64,000 bases of DNA from Bufo bufo. Taxonomy: Eukaryota > Chordata > Amphibia > Anura > Bufonidae. Position numbers and translations under genes: made by a program. The DNA lies in NCBI RefSeq assembly GCF_905171765.1, contig NC_053389.1, positions 787,130,254 to 787,194,253 of the forward strand, read 5' to 3'. The notes under the pieces are model-generated. The model was not told the origin of the DNA and made no database searches. It was given only the letters and a program-made list of their open reading frames with translations. This document shows, one piece after another, positions 1 to 11,499 of the stretch (its first letter is position 1; the number at the start of each line of letters is the position of its first letter).

Positions 1-534
1 AGGACTCATCATTTTTTAGGAAAACTTGTTATCTGTTTTCATTTATGATTTATGATTTTTTTCCCCTCCTCCTCCCCAAGCTCTGGCACACAATGACAGC
101 AATAGTAAATGATGTCTGAGTGACATTGAGATACATAGCTATGGGTAAATGCACATTTGATGGTGTTAACATATAGTGTTTAAAAAGACACAGCATCTCT
201 GCGGCTTTTTCATATTCCAAATCTTCCAAAAATTGCCCCTGATCGGGGCAGATGATGTTTAAACACACACGATGTTATGAGATAAAAAGAAAAAAAGTGT
301 CTTGAGGGAACGTGACGGTTGGCAAGTGGCATTAGTCAGGCAGCAGCCATACGTAATGTGATGGTAGGCAGACAGACAGGCAGCAAGAGTGGGAACATGG
401 GGCATCGGCAGCAAGGAGAGGTCGATTGATCATCTATTGAACTGCTGGTATTGATGCAGTGGTGACGTACATTTATGCTGCGCCTTAATCAAATTTAACC
501 ATTCTCCCCCACCTCCAAGAAAATTAACCTGAGG
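1..534. other. Unclassified non-coding sequence
   Basis: AT-rich, complex sequence with no convincing ORF, terminal repeat or RNA gene. A short run of imperfect CAGACAGACAGGCAG near 368-385 is the only simple repeat seen. Probably intronic or intergenic host DNA. Confidence 0.4.
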
Positions 535-913
535 GGTTAATTTCCGCGGTTCGGCGGATCTCATGCCCTGTTATGGAGGCCGGGTGCTGGGTATGTGATA
601 CCGCCGCCGACACCCGCTGCCTTCTATACTTGAATTAATGTGTTAATTATATTCATTGGTGGTGCAGTGGCCACAGCCGCTCCCCTTCTCCTCCCTGCTA
701 TCTCCCCATTGGTGGCAGCAGCAGCCGCGTCACAGTGGAGAGAGAGGGAGGGACTCCACTGTGCTAGTGACGAGAACATGGTGCGCGCTGAAGGCAGCGC
801 GTGTCATGTTCTCTATTAGGCTGCGCAGCTGCTTCCCAGCTCGACCGCTAGAGCCACACTTGACACAGCAAAGAGCCGCATGTGGCTCAAGAGCCGCGGG
901 TTGGCCAGCCCTG
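535..913. mobile_element. hAT-like element fragment (one end)
   Basis: The right edge ends in GGTTGGCCAGCCCTG, which reversed is a hAT-style terminus (CAGGGCTGGCCAACC), preceded by repeated AGAGCCGC words. No matching opposite terminus or 8-bp duplication was found, so the left edge (start of GC-rich repeat-like sequence) is a guess. No transposase is visible. Confidence 0.4.
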
Positions 914-1059
914 GCTTAGAGTGTCAGAGTGTCATCAGCAGGTGGCAACAGATATACAAAGATACTGGAAGAGTCACAGAAAAGCATAGAAGTTGATGTA
1001 TTTTGGCCACATCCCACACTGATGACAGCTTCATTGTGAACAATGCCCTGTGGTACTAG

Positions 1060-2714
1060 ATGATGAATGCCAAACAACTCCAGGCACATTTAAGGGAGGT
1101 GAGAGGCACCCGAGTGTCACGTCAGAGCATTCGAAACCGTTTACATCAGCGTGGTCTGCATACTAGATGATCTGCAATGGTACCTGACCACACTATCAGC
1201 TTGCATGGGCCAGGGAGCATCTACACACAATGCGGGACCAGTGGGCCTCAGTGCTGTTCGCTGATGAAAGTCGATTCACCCTGAGCAGAAATGATGGCCG
1301 CCAACGATTTTGGAGACGTCAAGAAGAGCCCTATGCATCAGCCACTGTTATCACAAGGTCACTTTGGTGGTGGTGATGTTACAGTGTGGGCAAGTTTGTC
1401 TAGTCAATACAGAACTGCCGTACACTTTGTGAATGGTACAGTGACAAGCCCATACTACTTGAATAACATCATTAATCCAGTCATTGTGCCTCTGTTGTCA
1501 CGGCGGGGAGTGGGGGAAACCCCCCACCGTGCCTCGGCGTTCGCTGCAACGCAGGAAAGCAGGGAATAGGGAGCAGGACACCTCCTAACGCGACCCTGAA
1601 GATATCCCTAAACTCCTAATGCATGAGCCGCCTCAGAAGGTAAGGGGGCTCATGCTCTCCAACCTAGAACCCTAGGTATCCCTGCTATGCCCTAAGCCTG
1701 AAGACAGGGCAGAGACCACCCATTTATCCAGCACAACGGATGCATGGTGTCTCCAGAAGCCCAGCAGCTGGCCACCAACTAGACAGGGTTCACAGCCGAA
1801 TGACAGGTAAGTAACAAAAGGCAATAGACAACCTAGATTACCAGAACTTACCTGCCGCCGACGAGATGGATCGGAAACGCACTGTCTAGATGTTTGCTTA
1901 AACCCCTCCGGGAAAGCTGCCCCCGTTCGGAGGAAACACACTACCACACAATAACCTCCAAACAAGGCCCACACCATAACAACATACACCAGGTGGGAGA
2001 GGGAAAACAGAAACACGCCGGAGGGGACATACAGACAGAGCAAGGGAAACAAAATAAGGGTGGCTCACACAGACTAAGACATTCAGCCAGGGAGCAGAGC
2101 TCCTACACAGACTGACAAAATCAAACTGACCACAGGCTCCAACACACCAACATATAAGGAGGCCTGAGGTCACACCCACCACACCTAGCAAACACACCTT
2201 AACCCCGTGCACACCAAACGGAGAAAGTGCACACATACAAACACACGTTGCCAGAGGCAACTGCATGCATTTACAGTGAGCCACCCAGCAACAAACTCAG
2301 GCTTCTACACTGCCAACACCATGTTGCCAGCGGCAACCGCACGTGAGGCTACCAACTAACAGCCCTCACCTGCGGTAAACAACCAAACCTGGCCACTGGC
2401 AACTGCATGCGGCTCTAAGAGTCATGGCCATGAGCAAAGTCGTGACATCTGCATGAACAGCACAGGCCTAATTTCATCTTCATGGATGACAATGAGCCAG
2501 CTCATAGAGGTTGCATCTGTAGGGAACATCATGGGGAACCTCAAATGGAGTGGTCTGCACTTTCTCCAGACCTGAAACTCATTGAAAACCTATGGGATCA
2601 GCTGAGTCGCCATGTAGAGGCTCGTAACTCGTTACCCCAGAACCTCAATGACATGAGGGCTGCCCTTTAAGAAGAGTGGGATGCCATACCTCAGCTGATG
2701 CTCAAGGCCAAATG
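1060..2714 (+). pseudogene. Tc1-like transposase remnant
   Basis: All three catalytic neighbourhoods can still be read. The first is FADESRFTLS followed by RQRFWRRQEEPYA near 1257-1335. The second is FIFMDDNEPAH near 2476-2505. The third is SPDLKLIENLWDQL near 2566-2602. In the Tc1/IS630 superfamily these carry the D, D and E metal ligands. The 5' part (helix-turn-helix region, 1060-1200) reads as LREVRGTRVSRQSIRNRLHQRGLHTR and then hits a stop. A 952-bp LTR separates the first and second catalytic motifs. Stops and frameshifts rule out function. Confidence 0.6.
1496..2447. mobile_element. Solo LTR (family 1, copy A)
   Basis: The insert begins TGTCACGG and ends CGTGACA, the TG...CA ends of an LTR, and is flanked by near-identical 5-bp duplications (TCTGT 1491-1495, TCTGC 2448-2452). 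The interrupted transposase frame shows that TCTGC was the original target. A second copy in the opposite orientation lies at 52032-52930. The two share their last ~45 bp almost exactly and several internal blocks, including GTTGCC...GGCAAC words. No internal retroviral or gypsy coding region is present, so this is a recombined solo LTR. The superfamily is uncertain. Confidence 0.7.
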
Positions 2715-2905
2715 ACAAGTTATTGAGACATTGACTTTTTTGTGGGGGTATACCCACCACTGGTGTTGGCTTTTGTTTCAATAAATTGTTTGAGATGAGG
2801 AAATCACCTTTGCATACTTAAATGCCTTACTTTCATGATATAATATCACTGTAGAGTGAACTTTTTACGTTTTCCATAAATTTCACCTGAAAGCCAAATA
2901 TTCCT

Positions 2906-3273
2906 ATGTAGGGAGTAGGCAGCTGGGGCTAGTGAGAGCAGAGGCAGGCTGACAAGCTTGGCTCTGCATCTTACAATACATGCTGAAGATGGATTTTCCT
3001 TAGCAATACTCAAAGTGTTGCTAAGTGGACACTATTCAAGCATTTTTTTTTATAGACCTTTATGTTTCCTTAATAAAATATATTTTAAAAAATCACTTCA
3101 ATTTCCTGCCTCTACACATAAAAAAAACCTTGAACTTTAGGTTATTTTTGACTTTGTATTCCCTCTAATACTTTCACTGATTCAATTGCATTATTTAAAA
3201 ACCTTCCACTTGGACATGTATTTCATACAAAGATGTCATGTGGATGAAATATCGACTACTGTATATAATTGTA
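2906..3273. other. Unclassified AT-rich sequence
   Basis: No coding potential or repeat boundary was recognised. Probably host non-coding sequence into which the LTR at 3274 inserted. Confidence 0.35.
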
Positions 3274-4169
3274 TGTAACCCTGTGAAGTGACACAGGCTG
3301 CATTATCTGAAATGCCCAGTAGATGGACTCAGTATGCTGTTAATAAAACATTGAGTATTGATCACATGACCTGCTGAAATCAGTCACATGGATTGTGACA
3401 TCATCGCAGGTCCTGAAAGGACACTTCCTGCAATGCTCTGAGGAGGGAGGTCCTGGAAGATTTCTAGAAGTTACGACTTGCTCAGCCAGAGAGAGGACAT
3501 GTGTCTGGCATTGAGAGACTGCAGCACAGAGATAGAACCTGCTGAGAGAACTTGCTTCACCCAAGATCACACCTGCTGAGAGAGGGACCGCTGGCAAAGA
3601 CAAGCATTGAGTCCAGACGTCTGGTGAATCCAGTGGAAGGAGACTGCTGCTGACTGGCCTGGTTAATGGTGTTGTGAGAGTCAAGGCACCTGTCTCCTCA
3701 CCACAATAAAGACTCTGAGGTCCAGTGACGGACATTACACAGCTCAGGCTGCTTCAGTGACCCTGCGGAGCAGGACTTATAAGGGCCCCAACTCTCCTAT
3801 GTGCACCAACGGCCACTAGGGCGAAGATAAGGGGGTGGGACGCAGGTGTGCTGGTGGGTGGGTGAAAAAATCCACATTGTATTGTTATCTGTGTTACTCT
3901 ATTGTATTTTCCTATGTATGTTGGTTCATTTGCTACGTGCTATATAAAGTTAATTCCAGTTAGGCTATGTCAGTCTCATTGCACCAAGTATGTTCCCAGT
4001 GGGACCCCACATCCCTACCCCGGATGCCCCACTGGGTGGAGGCACTGCCGCAGACATGTACCCCAGTTCCCAGATAGCGGAGGCTCAGGATCCGCCTGTC
4101 AGGCATAGTGAGTTAACTAGGTTTAGGGACCCCAAAGACACTAGGGGGCGCCCTCAAACCCCCGTTACA
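3274..4169 (+). mobile_element. Probable solo LTR (family 2)
   Basis: The interval begins TGTAACCCTG and ends CCCCGTTACA, inverted TG...CA ends, and is bracketed by the 4-bp duplication TGTA (3270-3273 and 4170-4173). It contains AATAAA at 3705-3710 and a TATATAAAG box near 3942, and no long ORF. The pattern fits a solo LTR of an ERV or gypsy-type element. Orientation is inferred weakly from the AATAAA and TATA words, whose order is unusual for an LTR. Confidence 0.6.
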
Positions 4170-4427
4170 TGTATAATCTGACACCTTCACAAGGTGAAAT
4201 CCTGACGTGCTCTGTAATTGAATGTCCTGGGCACGAGGGACAGAATATTATCCCTATTAGTTGGGAACTGATGCATCAGGAGCTTTATATACAACATGTG
4301 GGGGAGTTACACAGACAGTTTTCCTAATTGCTCTTTACAAGTAAAAAGTGTTCTTCAAAAACATTTTAGTTATGCTGTCGCCTCTAAAGCCTTCATATAT
4401 TTCTTGCTTGAGATGAGTCAGATTATG
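4170..4427. other. Short unclassified spacer
   Basis: Non-coding sequence between the LTR target duplication and the left terminus of the Tc1 element. Nothing recognised. Confidence 0.35.
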
Positions 4428-6087
4428 CAGTCAGGTCCATAAATATTGGGACAGCGACACAATTCTAACATCTTTGGCTCTATACACCACCACAATGGAT
4501 TTGAAATGAAACGAACAAGATGTGCTTTACCTGCAGACTGTCAGCTTTAATTTGAGGGTATTTACATCCAAATCAGGTGAACGGTGTAGGAATTACAACA
4601 GTTTGCATATGTGCCTCCCACTTGTTAAGGGACCAAAAGTAATAGGACATAATAATAAATAAATCAATCAAACTTTCACTTTTTAATACTTGGTTGCAAA
4701 TCCTTTGCAGTCAACTACAGCCTGAAGTCTGGAACGCATAGACATCACCAGACGCTGGGTTTCATCCCTGGTGATGCTCTGCCAGACCTCTACTGCAACT
4801 GTCCTCAGTTCCTGCTTGTTCTTGGGGCATTTTCCCTTCAGTTTTGTCCTCAGCAAGTGAAATGCAGGCTCAATCGGATTCAGGTCAGGTGATTGACTTG
4901 GCCATTGAATAACATTCCACTTCTTTCCCTTAAAAAAACCTCTTTGGTTGCTTTTGCAGTATGCTTTGGGTCATTGTCCATCTGCACTGTGAAGCGCCGT
5001 CCAATGAGTTCTGAAGCATTTGGCTGAATATGAGCAGATAATATTGCCTTCAGAATAATAAAGCACTTCAGAATTCATCCTGCTGCTTTTGTCAGCAGTC
5101 ACATCAGCAATAAATACAAGAGAACCAGTTCTATTGGCAGCCATACATGCCTACGCCATGACACTACCACCACAATGCTTCACTGATGAGGTGGTATGCT
5201 TAGGATCATGAGCCGTTCCTTTCCTTCTCCATACTCTTCTCTTCCCATCACTCTGGTACAAGTTGATCTTGGTCTCATCTGTCCATAGGATGTTGTTCCA
5301 GAACTGTGAAGGTTTTTTTAGATGTCGTTTGGCAAACTCTAATCTGGCCTTCCTGTTTTTGAGGCTCACCAATGGTTTACATCTTGTGGTGAACCCTCTG
5401 TATTCACTCTGGTGAAGTCTTCTCTTGATTGTTGACTTTGACACACATACACCTACCTCCTGGAGAGTGTTCTTGATTTGGTTAACTGTTGTGAAGGGTG
5501 TTTTTTTCACCAGGGAAAGAATTCTTCGGTCATCCACCACAGTTTTTTTCCGTGGTCTGCCGGGTCTTTTGCTGTTGCTGAGCTCACCGGTGCGTTCCTT
5601 TTTTTTAAAAATGTTCCAAACTGTTGTTTTGGCCAGGCCTAATGTTTTTGCTATCTCTCTGATGGGTTTGTTTTGTTTTTTCAGCCTAATGATGGCTTGC
5701 TTCACTGATAGTGACAGCTCTTTGGATCTCATCTTTAGAGTTGACAGCAACAGATTCCAAATGCAAATAGCACACTTGAAATGAACTCTGGACCTTTTAT
5801 CTGCTCATTGTAATTGGGATAATGAGGGAATAACACACACCTGGCCATGGAACAGCTGAGAAGCCAATTGTCCCATTACTTTTGGTCCCTTAACAAGTGG
5901 GAGGCACATATGCAAACTGTAATTCCTACACTGTTCACCTGATTTGGATGTAAATACACTCAAATTAAAGCTGACAGTCTGCAGTTAAATCACATCTTGT
6001 TCGTTTCATTTCAAATCCATTGTGGTGGTGTATAGAGCCAAAAATGTTAGAATTGTGTCGATGTCCCAATATTTATGGACCTGACTG
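4428..6087 (-). mobile_element. Tc1-like element A (CAGTCAGGTCC termini)
   Basis: Both ends begin CAGTCAGGTCCATAAATATT when read inward. The inverted repeats run on for about 200 bp, with CCACTTGTTAAGGGACCAAAA in both arms. The right flank is TA. The left flank is TG, read as a mutated copy of the TA target. Length is 1660 bp, normal for a full-length Tc1 element. The encoded transposase (minus strand) is broken, so the copy is non-autonomous. Confidence 0.9.
4683..5733 (-). pseudogene. Tc1 transposase pseudogene of element A
   Basis: The frame starts at MRSKELSLSV (5733) and runs cleanly to about 5151. It covers the paired helix-turn-helix DNA-binding region, the GRPRKKT AT-hook-like motif and the first catalytic aspartate in LWTDETKINL. 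Beyond that, stops and indels break the frame. The second aspartate region is degraded near 4975 (DGQ-stop-PKAYCK), while [14 protein letters not shown] near 4860-4900 keeps the glutamate and the C-terminus KGFATKY is readable to the stop at 4683. The family normally encodes about 340 residues. No activity is expected. Confidence 0.85.
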
Positions 6088-6360
6088 TAACTGCTGTGAA
6101 TTGAGGACACTGGGAAGGGGAGGGGGTCTGCCCTGTAATGATGTAATGTTACAAATGTGTATTATGCCTCAAATCTGGCCATAGAAGTTCATAGCCGGCC
6201 CTAGAGACCGATCAGCACGCATTATCTACATAATCGTTTAATACAACAAATAATCATCACTCGTTTTCTTTATACAATGGGCAGTTTCAGCCTCGAGCGA
6301 GCGTCGATCGGCAATATAAAAGTCATTTTTTATGTGGCCTGATGGTAACTAAATGGGAGA
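6088..6360. other. Unclassified spacer
   Basis: Between Tc1 element A and the next MITE. No gene or clear repeat end recognised. Confidence 0.35.
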
Positions 6361-6862
6361 TTAAAAGTTTTTTTTAAAACTTTAATACTGAGGACCTATC
6401 CTCAAATAGCACACTTGAAATGAACTCTGGACCTTTTATCTGCTCATTGTAATTGGGATAATGAGGGAATAACACACACCTGGCCATGGAACAGCTGAGA
6501 AGCCAATTGTCCCATTACAATCAGTGTCTATTCGGTGGGGGTTCGACAGCTGTTTGAGAAGGCCCCGATGCTCCTGTGAGAGCCGCGTCCTTCTCCAGGC
6601 TTACCAAGCACAGCACCATACATTTTATAGTGGCTGTACTTGGTATTGCACTAGACCTATTCACTTCTATGGCACTAAGTTGTGCCTAGACCACGTGACC
6701 GATGAGCATGTCGTCACTGGCCTAGGAAAAGCTGAGAGAATGTCGCAATGCTACTGCGAGCACCCCTGCCTTCTCAAACTGCTGATCGTGGGGGTCCCAT
6801 GTGTCAGACCCTCAGCGATCAGATACTGATAACCTATCCTAAAGAAGTCTGAAAACCCCTTT
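6361..6862. mobile_element. Palindromic MITE with CCCCTTTAA end, carrying foreign filler
   Basis: The right end AAAACCCC precedes TTTAA. The two halves share the words GGACCTATCCT / GATCAGATACTGATAACCTATCC, CAGCTGTTTGAGAAGG / CCTTCTCAAACTGCTG and ACCAAGCACAGC / TACTTGGTATTGCAC, the hallmarks of the palindromic TTAA-type MITEs seen elsewhere in this window. The left half is interrupted at 6403-6518 by sequence copied from Tc1 element A. No coding capacity. Confidence 0.6.
6403..6518 (+). repeat. 116-bp copy of part of Tc1 element A
   Basis: Positions 6403-6518 match 5764-5879 base for base, in the same orientation, about 640 bp downstream of the source. The copied piece comes from the subterminal region of the Tc1 element and includes neither terminus nor a TA flank, so it was not moved by transposition. 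Confidence 0.9.
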
Positions 6863-7743
6863 AATGAGCGTTACTACAGTCACTCATCCCCATGCATTCT
6901 GATAATGCAGTCATATGTTAAAATGTAATTAAGGTAATAATTGCCTAAATGATCTTCACAATCATTTCCAAGTGTGAACATGGCCATCGATGGAACAACA
7001 AACAATATGTCCCTTGTTTAGTATTGCTTCTTTTATCCTGACCTACTGTAATAATCCTCAAGTTCCTTCTGCGCTATTGCAAGATTATTAGGGCCAGGTA
7101 AGATGTCTGGACCTGTCAATCAAGCGGCAAGTGGGCACTTCTCCTGCGAGGACAGCCCCTCACAGGTGTAGGACTCTCGCTGATGAGATGAATTGATTCA
7201 TTAACCTCGTGTAAAGAAGAACCCGTATGAGGAGGAGATCACATGATCGATCGTATTTACAAAACAGATTGCAATTTTCTATATTGGTGCTCTTTGCGGA
7301 CAATGTATCTGCTTGTGTAGAAGGACCCCTATACTAATCCTTTTTCCTCTTCTTCTGTCTGTAGATTAGTAAATTGAGGAAGCAGAGGGAGAAGAGTAAC
7401 AAGTAAAAGCAGGATCAGACTACACAGGGTTTGTTTGTAGTCTGTAACCATGGCAACAGATAGGCCTTTGTAGAAGTTGTATAAACAAAGCAGTGGGAAA
7501 ATTTGAATTAGGACTGGGTGTAGTCTGATCATACTGGCTGTAGATAAGTAAGAAGAGGGAGTAGAGGGAGGGAAGTAACACAATGACAGCAAGCTCAGAC
7601 TACATAGGTTTTGTTTGTAGTCTGTAACCATGACAGCAGAGATGTATACATGTAGCAGATTATGTATGAAGACTATTTGCAAAGTTTCTTCATATGTTAT
7701 TTCAGATGCATTGGAGTAATAACAATGTTGTATAGAAAAGTCA
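6863..7743. repeat. Sequence with a twice-repeated block
   Basis: Two diverged direct copies occur at about 7361-7500 and 7540-7660. Each has GTAGAT(T/A)AGTAA, a purine-rich AGAGGGAG stretch, and then GTTTGTAGTCTGTAACCATG. The rest is unclassified non-coding DNA. Confidence 0.5.
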
Positions 7744-7957
7744 AAGGAGTTATCCAAGAATTAATATTGCTGACCTATCCTCGGATTAGCTCATCAATAT
7801 CAGATCGTGGAGTCCGACACCCGTGAACCCTGCCGATCAGCTGTTATAATAGTCCAGGTAGTATGTGAGCGCCATGGTGAGTGCCGCAGCTTCCTGAAAC
7901 AGTCATGAGTTCGCACCTCCGCCGAGAATATCAATATTATTTCCCAGATAACCCCTT
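7744..7957. mobile_element. Short TTAA-type MITE
   Basis: The left end AGGAGTTATCC and right end GATAACCCC face inward and the right flank is TTTAA. Inside are the same GACCTATCCTCGG and CCGATCAGCTG words as the other palindromic MITEs. The left TTAA is mutated. Non-coding. Confidence 0.5.
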
Positions 7958-8559
7958 TAATGTCACGCCTCTCCTGTCTTACCTTAGAATCACTACTCCC
8001 ATTATTGTGGAATTTTCCTGTCTGCATTGACAGTTAGTTATTAAGTTATTAAAGTTATTGAAAGGTTTATATAACATTAGTAAAACATGGCTGCGTTCTT
8101 CCAGGAACAGCACCACACTGTAACCAATAGGCTGTCTGTGGTATTGCAGATTAGTGCCATTCAAGTGAATGAAGCAGAGCTTCAATACCAGACAGATGGA
8201 CAATAGTGGTGCTGTTTCTGGATGAAAACAGCTATGTTTTTCTAATCTCATACAACCCTTTTAATGGTTAATTCTTCCTGTTATTTCAAGTTCTTTGCAG
8301 TCAGTTAAGTCTCAGAAGGTTCTCCTTATTTTGGCTTTTTAACCTCCAGTCTAAGCTGAAAGGTCAGACTCACCTCACAGGAGCACCTCCGTATTGTCCA
8401 GCCCTTTATTCTGTTTAGTGTATTGAGATCGTAAGTGATTTCTCTTTATACAGTGCGAATATTATTTTCTATCTGATGCATTTAATGGAGCATTAAACGT
8501 TATCTCTTTATTGAACCCCTACCTGACCACATAACCTCTCTAAGACAAACAGTTAAAGA
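7958..8559. other. Unclassified non-coding sequence
   Basis: Some words (e.g. GCAATACCA near 8150-8190) suggest another decayed palindromic MITE, but no boundary can be defended. Confidence 0.3.
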
Positions 8560-8772
8560 AGTTGTCTAGCTTGATTACATTTTTTATATATGAGGCAGAA
8601 TAGGTAAAAAAAAAGTATTACTCACCTCTCCGATCCCCTGCTATGGGAGATCCAATGCTTACTGGGTGCCCGCAGGTCTCCACTTCCTGGTCCCAGCTTG
8701 ACATAGAGGGAAAGGTAAGAGGTGTCTACCCAAGCCAATCACTGCCTGAAGTAGTGACCTGCTTAAGTCAGT
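8560..8772. repeat. Dispersed repeat, half of a palindromic MITE
   Basis: Resembles the copies at 12640-12900, 16241-16625 and 60988-61408: a poly-T/poly-A near the end, then GATCCCCTGC..., and CCAATCACTG...CAGTTATTGGCTGCAG words. Non-coding. Edges approximate. Confidence 0.4.
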
Positions 8773-9559
8773 TATTGGCTGCAGGGCCGGTTTTAGACAA
8801 TACTGTTTGTGGCCCTGGACAAAATTTGAAGCAGGGCCCCAAATGAACTATTGTAACACACTCACGTTTAGTCAGGTGTATGCTAAGTATTGCTAAGCTT
8901 TTAAAAGATCAAGGTCAAAAGCCTCAAGGCTTATCTGCCCCCCAACTAAATGTACATACATATATAGTTGTTAAATATTAGCACCAGTGATTAAATATTA
9001 AATAATTACATAGTTGATATGGTTGAAAAGAAAATGACAATGGTCCATCAACTCCACTCTCCATACTGAAATTGAACAAAACACGCCCTTGGCCTCTGCA
9101 GTCAACACTCCACCCCTGGTCCCCTCCTTGGTGAAGACTATAAAAGGGTCCTGGATGGATGATAGTTGTAAAATGTCACCTGGAGGAAGAGCGGGGATGA
9201 TTGCAGGGTGGGTTCTCTGCTGCCTGAGGTGAAAATTGAAATGGTGCCCAACCACTGTGCCAAATTCTCAATCCAACCCTTGTCTCATCTTCTCCATTTC
9301 GACCAGACCGCCCTGATGAATTATATCAGCCGTGTCTCATCTCTGTTGCGCCAACAGTGCCATCCTGCCATTACACCCAATACTGTGCCCGATGTGGTCC
9401 CCAATGCCCACAAACATTATGCTGCAAAAATAACAGTACCATACAGTCCCCCACAGAGTATTAGTGCTCCCCAAAGACCTACCAATAGTAATAATTCTCT
9501 CCCAGTGTTCACTTATTAGTAGTAGTGCCCCCAATAGTGTGCACCTATTAGTAGAAATG
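8773..9559. mobile_element. hAT-like non-autonomous fragment
   Basis: Begins CAGGGCCGGTTTTAG, a hAT-style terminus, and contains the phrase GCCTGAGGTGAAAATTGAAATGG near 9221-9243 that often lies near the end of such elements. No target duplication or transposase found. Confidence 0.4.
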
Positions 9560-9920
9560 CCCTCCATATTGTGCCCAATAATAATGCTACCACAGTATGC
9601 CCAGTAGTAATAATACCACCACAGTGCCTCCAGTATTTATAATGCTCCCCCTTCCCTCCTGTACTGCCAGTATAAAATGCTCCTCATCCCCCCCATGGTG
9701 CAGTATATATAATGCTCTTCCACCTCCTGTTCTGCCAGTATATAATGCTCCCCCATACTCTAGTGCCAATATGTAATGCTCTCCTCCCCTGTAGTGCCAC
9801 TATATAATGCTCTTCCACGCTGTAGGGCCAGTATATAATGCTCCCCCACCCTCTAGTGCCAGTATATAATGTTACCCTACCCTGTAGTGCCAGTACATAA
9901 TGCCCCCGTAGTGCCAGTAT
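9560..9920. repeat. Diverged minisatellite, ~33-bp unit
   Basis: About ten imperfect copies of a unit of the form GTAGTGCCAGTATATAATGC followed by TCCCCCACC-like C-rich sequence. Similar C-rich AGTAGTAATA repeats continue leftward to ~9470 and recur at 32086-32225. Confidence 0.75.
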
Positions 9921-10213
9921 CAGGGGGTGTAGCTATAGGGGAAGCAGGGGAAGGGCTGCTTTGGGACCCCAACTCAGAAGGGGCCCACTTAGGAGGAGGC
10001 CTAAAATATTTTATTGTCAGGGCCCCCTCAACAGTATTATACAATAACATTATATACAGTGACACTGTAGGAAATGGAGAAAGTGGCTGCCGTGCCTCGT
10101 CTGAGACAGCGATCTTGACTAGCCTCAGGAGTGGAGGTTGCACAGGTTGCTGGGGGAAGAGGGCCCTTTCAAAAATTTGCTGTGGGGCCCGGTCATTTCT
10201 AGTTATGCCATTG
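9921..10213. mobile_element. hAT-like MITE
   Basis: The left end CAGGGGGTGTAGCTATAG and right end CTAGTTATGCCATTG are imperfect inverted repeats of the CAGNGGCGTAACTA type used by vertebrate hAT elements. No convincing 8-bp duplication. Confidence 0.5.
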
Positions 10214-10431
10214 GCCTGTCAATCAAAGTGGAGAGGGTGCAGCAGTTGCAGAGGGGGCAGAGCCTCTAATTGTAATGGTAACGCCCCCGTTGCGCCTCAT
10301 TTGCATAAATTAAAACATGATTTTTCTCAGCAATGCGGGCACATATGAACATGGGACCAACACAGATGTCTTCAGCTGCCAAGTGTACACGTAACAGGTC
10401 AGCCAGGTACAAATCTGCGGACAGATGCCCT
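10214..10431. mobile_element. Half copy of a palindromic TTAA MITE
   Basis: Matches the right half of the MITE at 16636-17129 (AAAGTGGAGAGGGT, GGTAACGCCCCCGTTGC, CATGGGACCAACACAGA, ACAGATGCCCT then TTAA). The left half is missing, so this is a truncated copy. Confidence 0.7.
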
Positions 10432-11037
10432 TTAAACTGATGGCTGAACCCAGTGATTTCGGCTGACAGTGCACTAATGTATATGAGGGCCTTGACACAA
10501 TGCAGATAAAGTCGGATGCTTTACAGTACAGCTCTGCCCTTTTTATAAACTCATCAAACACATCAGAGAGGGATCCATTGCTGCTGCGATGGCAGATGAC
10601 GGCGAGCTGATTACAGTGTATCTGCTGGATGTAGCTCTCACCACGCAGCCCCTGCTGCCGCGGAATCAGCTTGACATCGTGGCGGAGGATGACATAATAT
10701 ATTTACTCTGCTCTGTGCCCTAGGTGCAGAGCTCTCCAGAATCCAGAGCTAGAAAAATATGTTCATCTCACCAGAAGAAAACACGCGATTTGGGGCTATA
10801 AAATCCACACGTTAGGGATATAATCTACTTGTAGATCCTCTTGTGGTCTTCTGATTGAAGTAGTCTGCTTTGTAATCCCAATATCACTGTAATCCTGCTG
10901 TGAGCTTGCTTACCTTATGCTGCTGTACACTGCAGAAAAGTAGAAAGAAAATATCCCTCATGTACAGAGCTCTATGCAGTATTTCTTGTTACATTTTTAC
11001 ATTAGTTTATTATAGGTTTATATATGTCCATAATAAC
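10432..11037. other. Unclassified non-coding sequence
   Basis: No gene, repeat edge or RNA gene recognised. Confidence 0.35.
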
Positions 11038-11495
11038 TGTGACACAGTGAAGGGTATGGTCTGGGAAAACAGGTATTTTCCTCCCAGCATGTGCTGCTGG
11101 GCTGATTTGCAGCCAGGTGGGGTCAAACACCGGACTGGATTTTAAGTGCCCGTCCGGGTTTTGACAACACCTAGCTGTCCTTAAAAGACAGTGGGCTCAG
11201 CAACAAAGTGTGTGTGCGCTGGGATCTGAGGCTTGTGCCATGTTGGAGGGCTGAGACCCTTTTTATAGGGGAAATAGGCCCCCTAAAAGCCTGCTATGGA
11301 CTGCTGGAGATAGAACTGCCAACAAGGTGATTTTTGCTATGTGGACTTTCCATTGTGTGTGAACTAACACCAAGACTGCAAAGTGACTTTTTTTTTTGCC
11401 TTATGTGTGAATAAACACAGAAGTTTGATTTAAGAACTGGTAATTTGCCTCTGTACTGCGTCCGCATACCCTGTCGACCAGAGCAAATCCCCACA
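11038..11495 (+). mobile_element. Solo LTR (family 3), complete
   Basis: A 458-bp unit begins TGTGACACAG and ends CCCCACA, flanked on both sides by TAAC (11034-11037 and 11496-11499), or ATAAC if the terminal A is counted. It has a polyadenylation signal AATAAA at 11410-11415 and a TATA-like word at 11263, in the order expected of an LTR read on the + strand. No internal retroelement sequence remains, so it arose by LTR-LTR recombination. Confidence 0.8.
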
Positions 11496-11499
11496 TAAC

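Larger units (their letters stand above)
914..2905 (+). mobile_element. Degraded Tc1-like transposon, split by a solo LTR
   Basis: The interval holds remnants of a DDE transposase read on the + strand, interrupted by the LTR at 1496-2447. Both flanks of that LTR rejoin in frame at the codons INPVIVPL / HEQHRPNF. Terminal inverted repeats were not identified, so the outer edges are approximate. The element is old: several stops and frameshifts lie in the first half. Confidence 0.6.

Noticed and set aside
7329..7757. 142-codon minus-strand ORF with two similar halves
   Set aside because: Reflects a duplicated non-coding block (GTTTGTAGTCTGTAACCATG). No homology seen.
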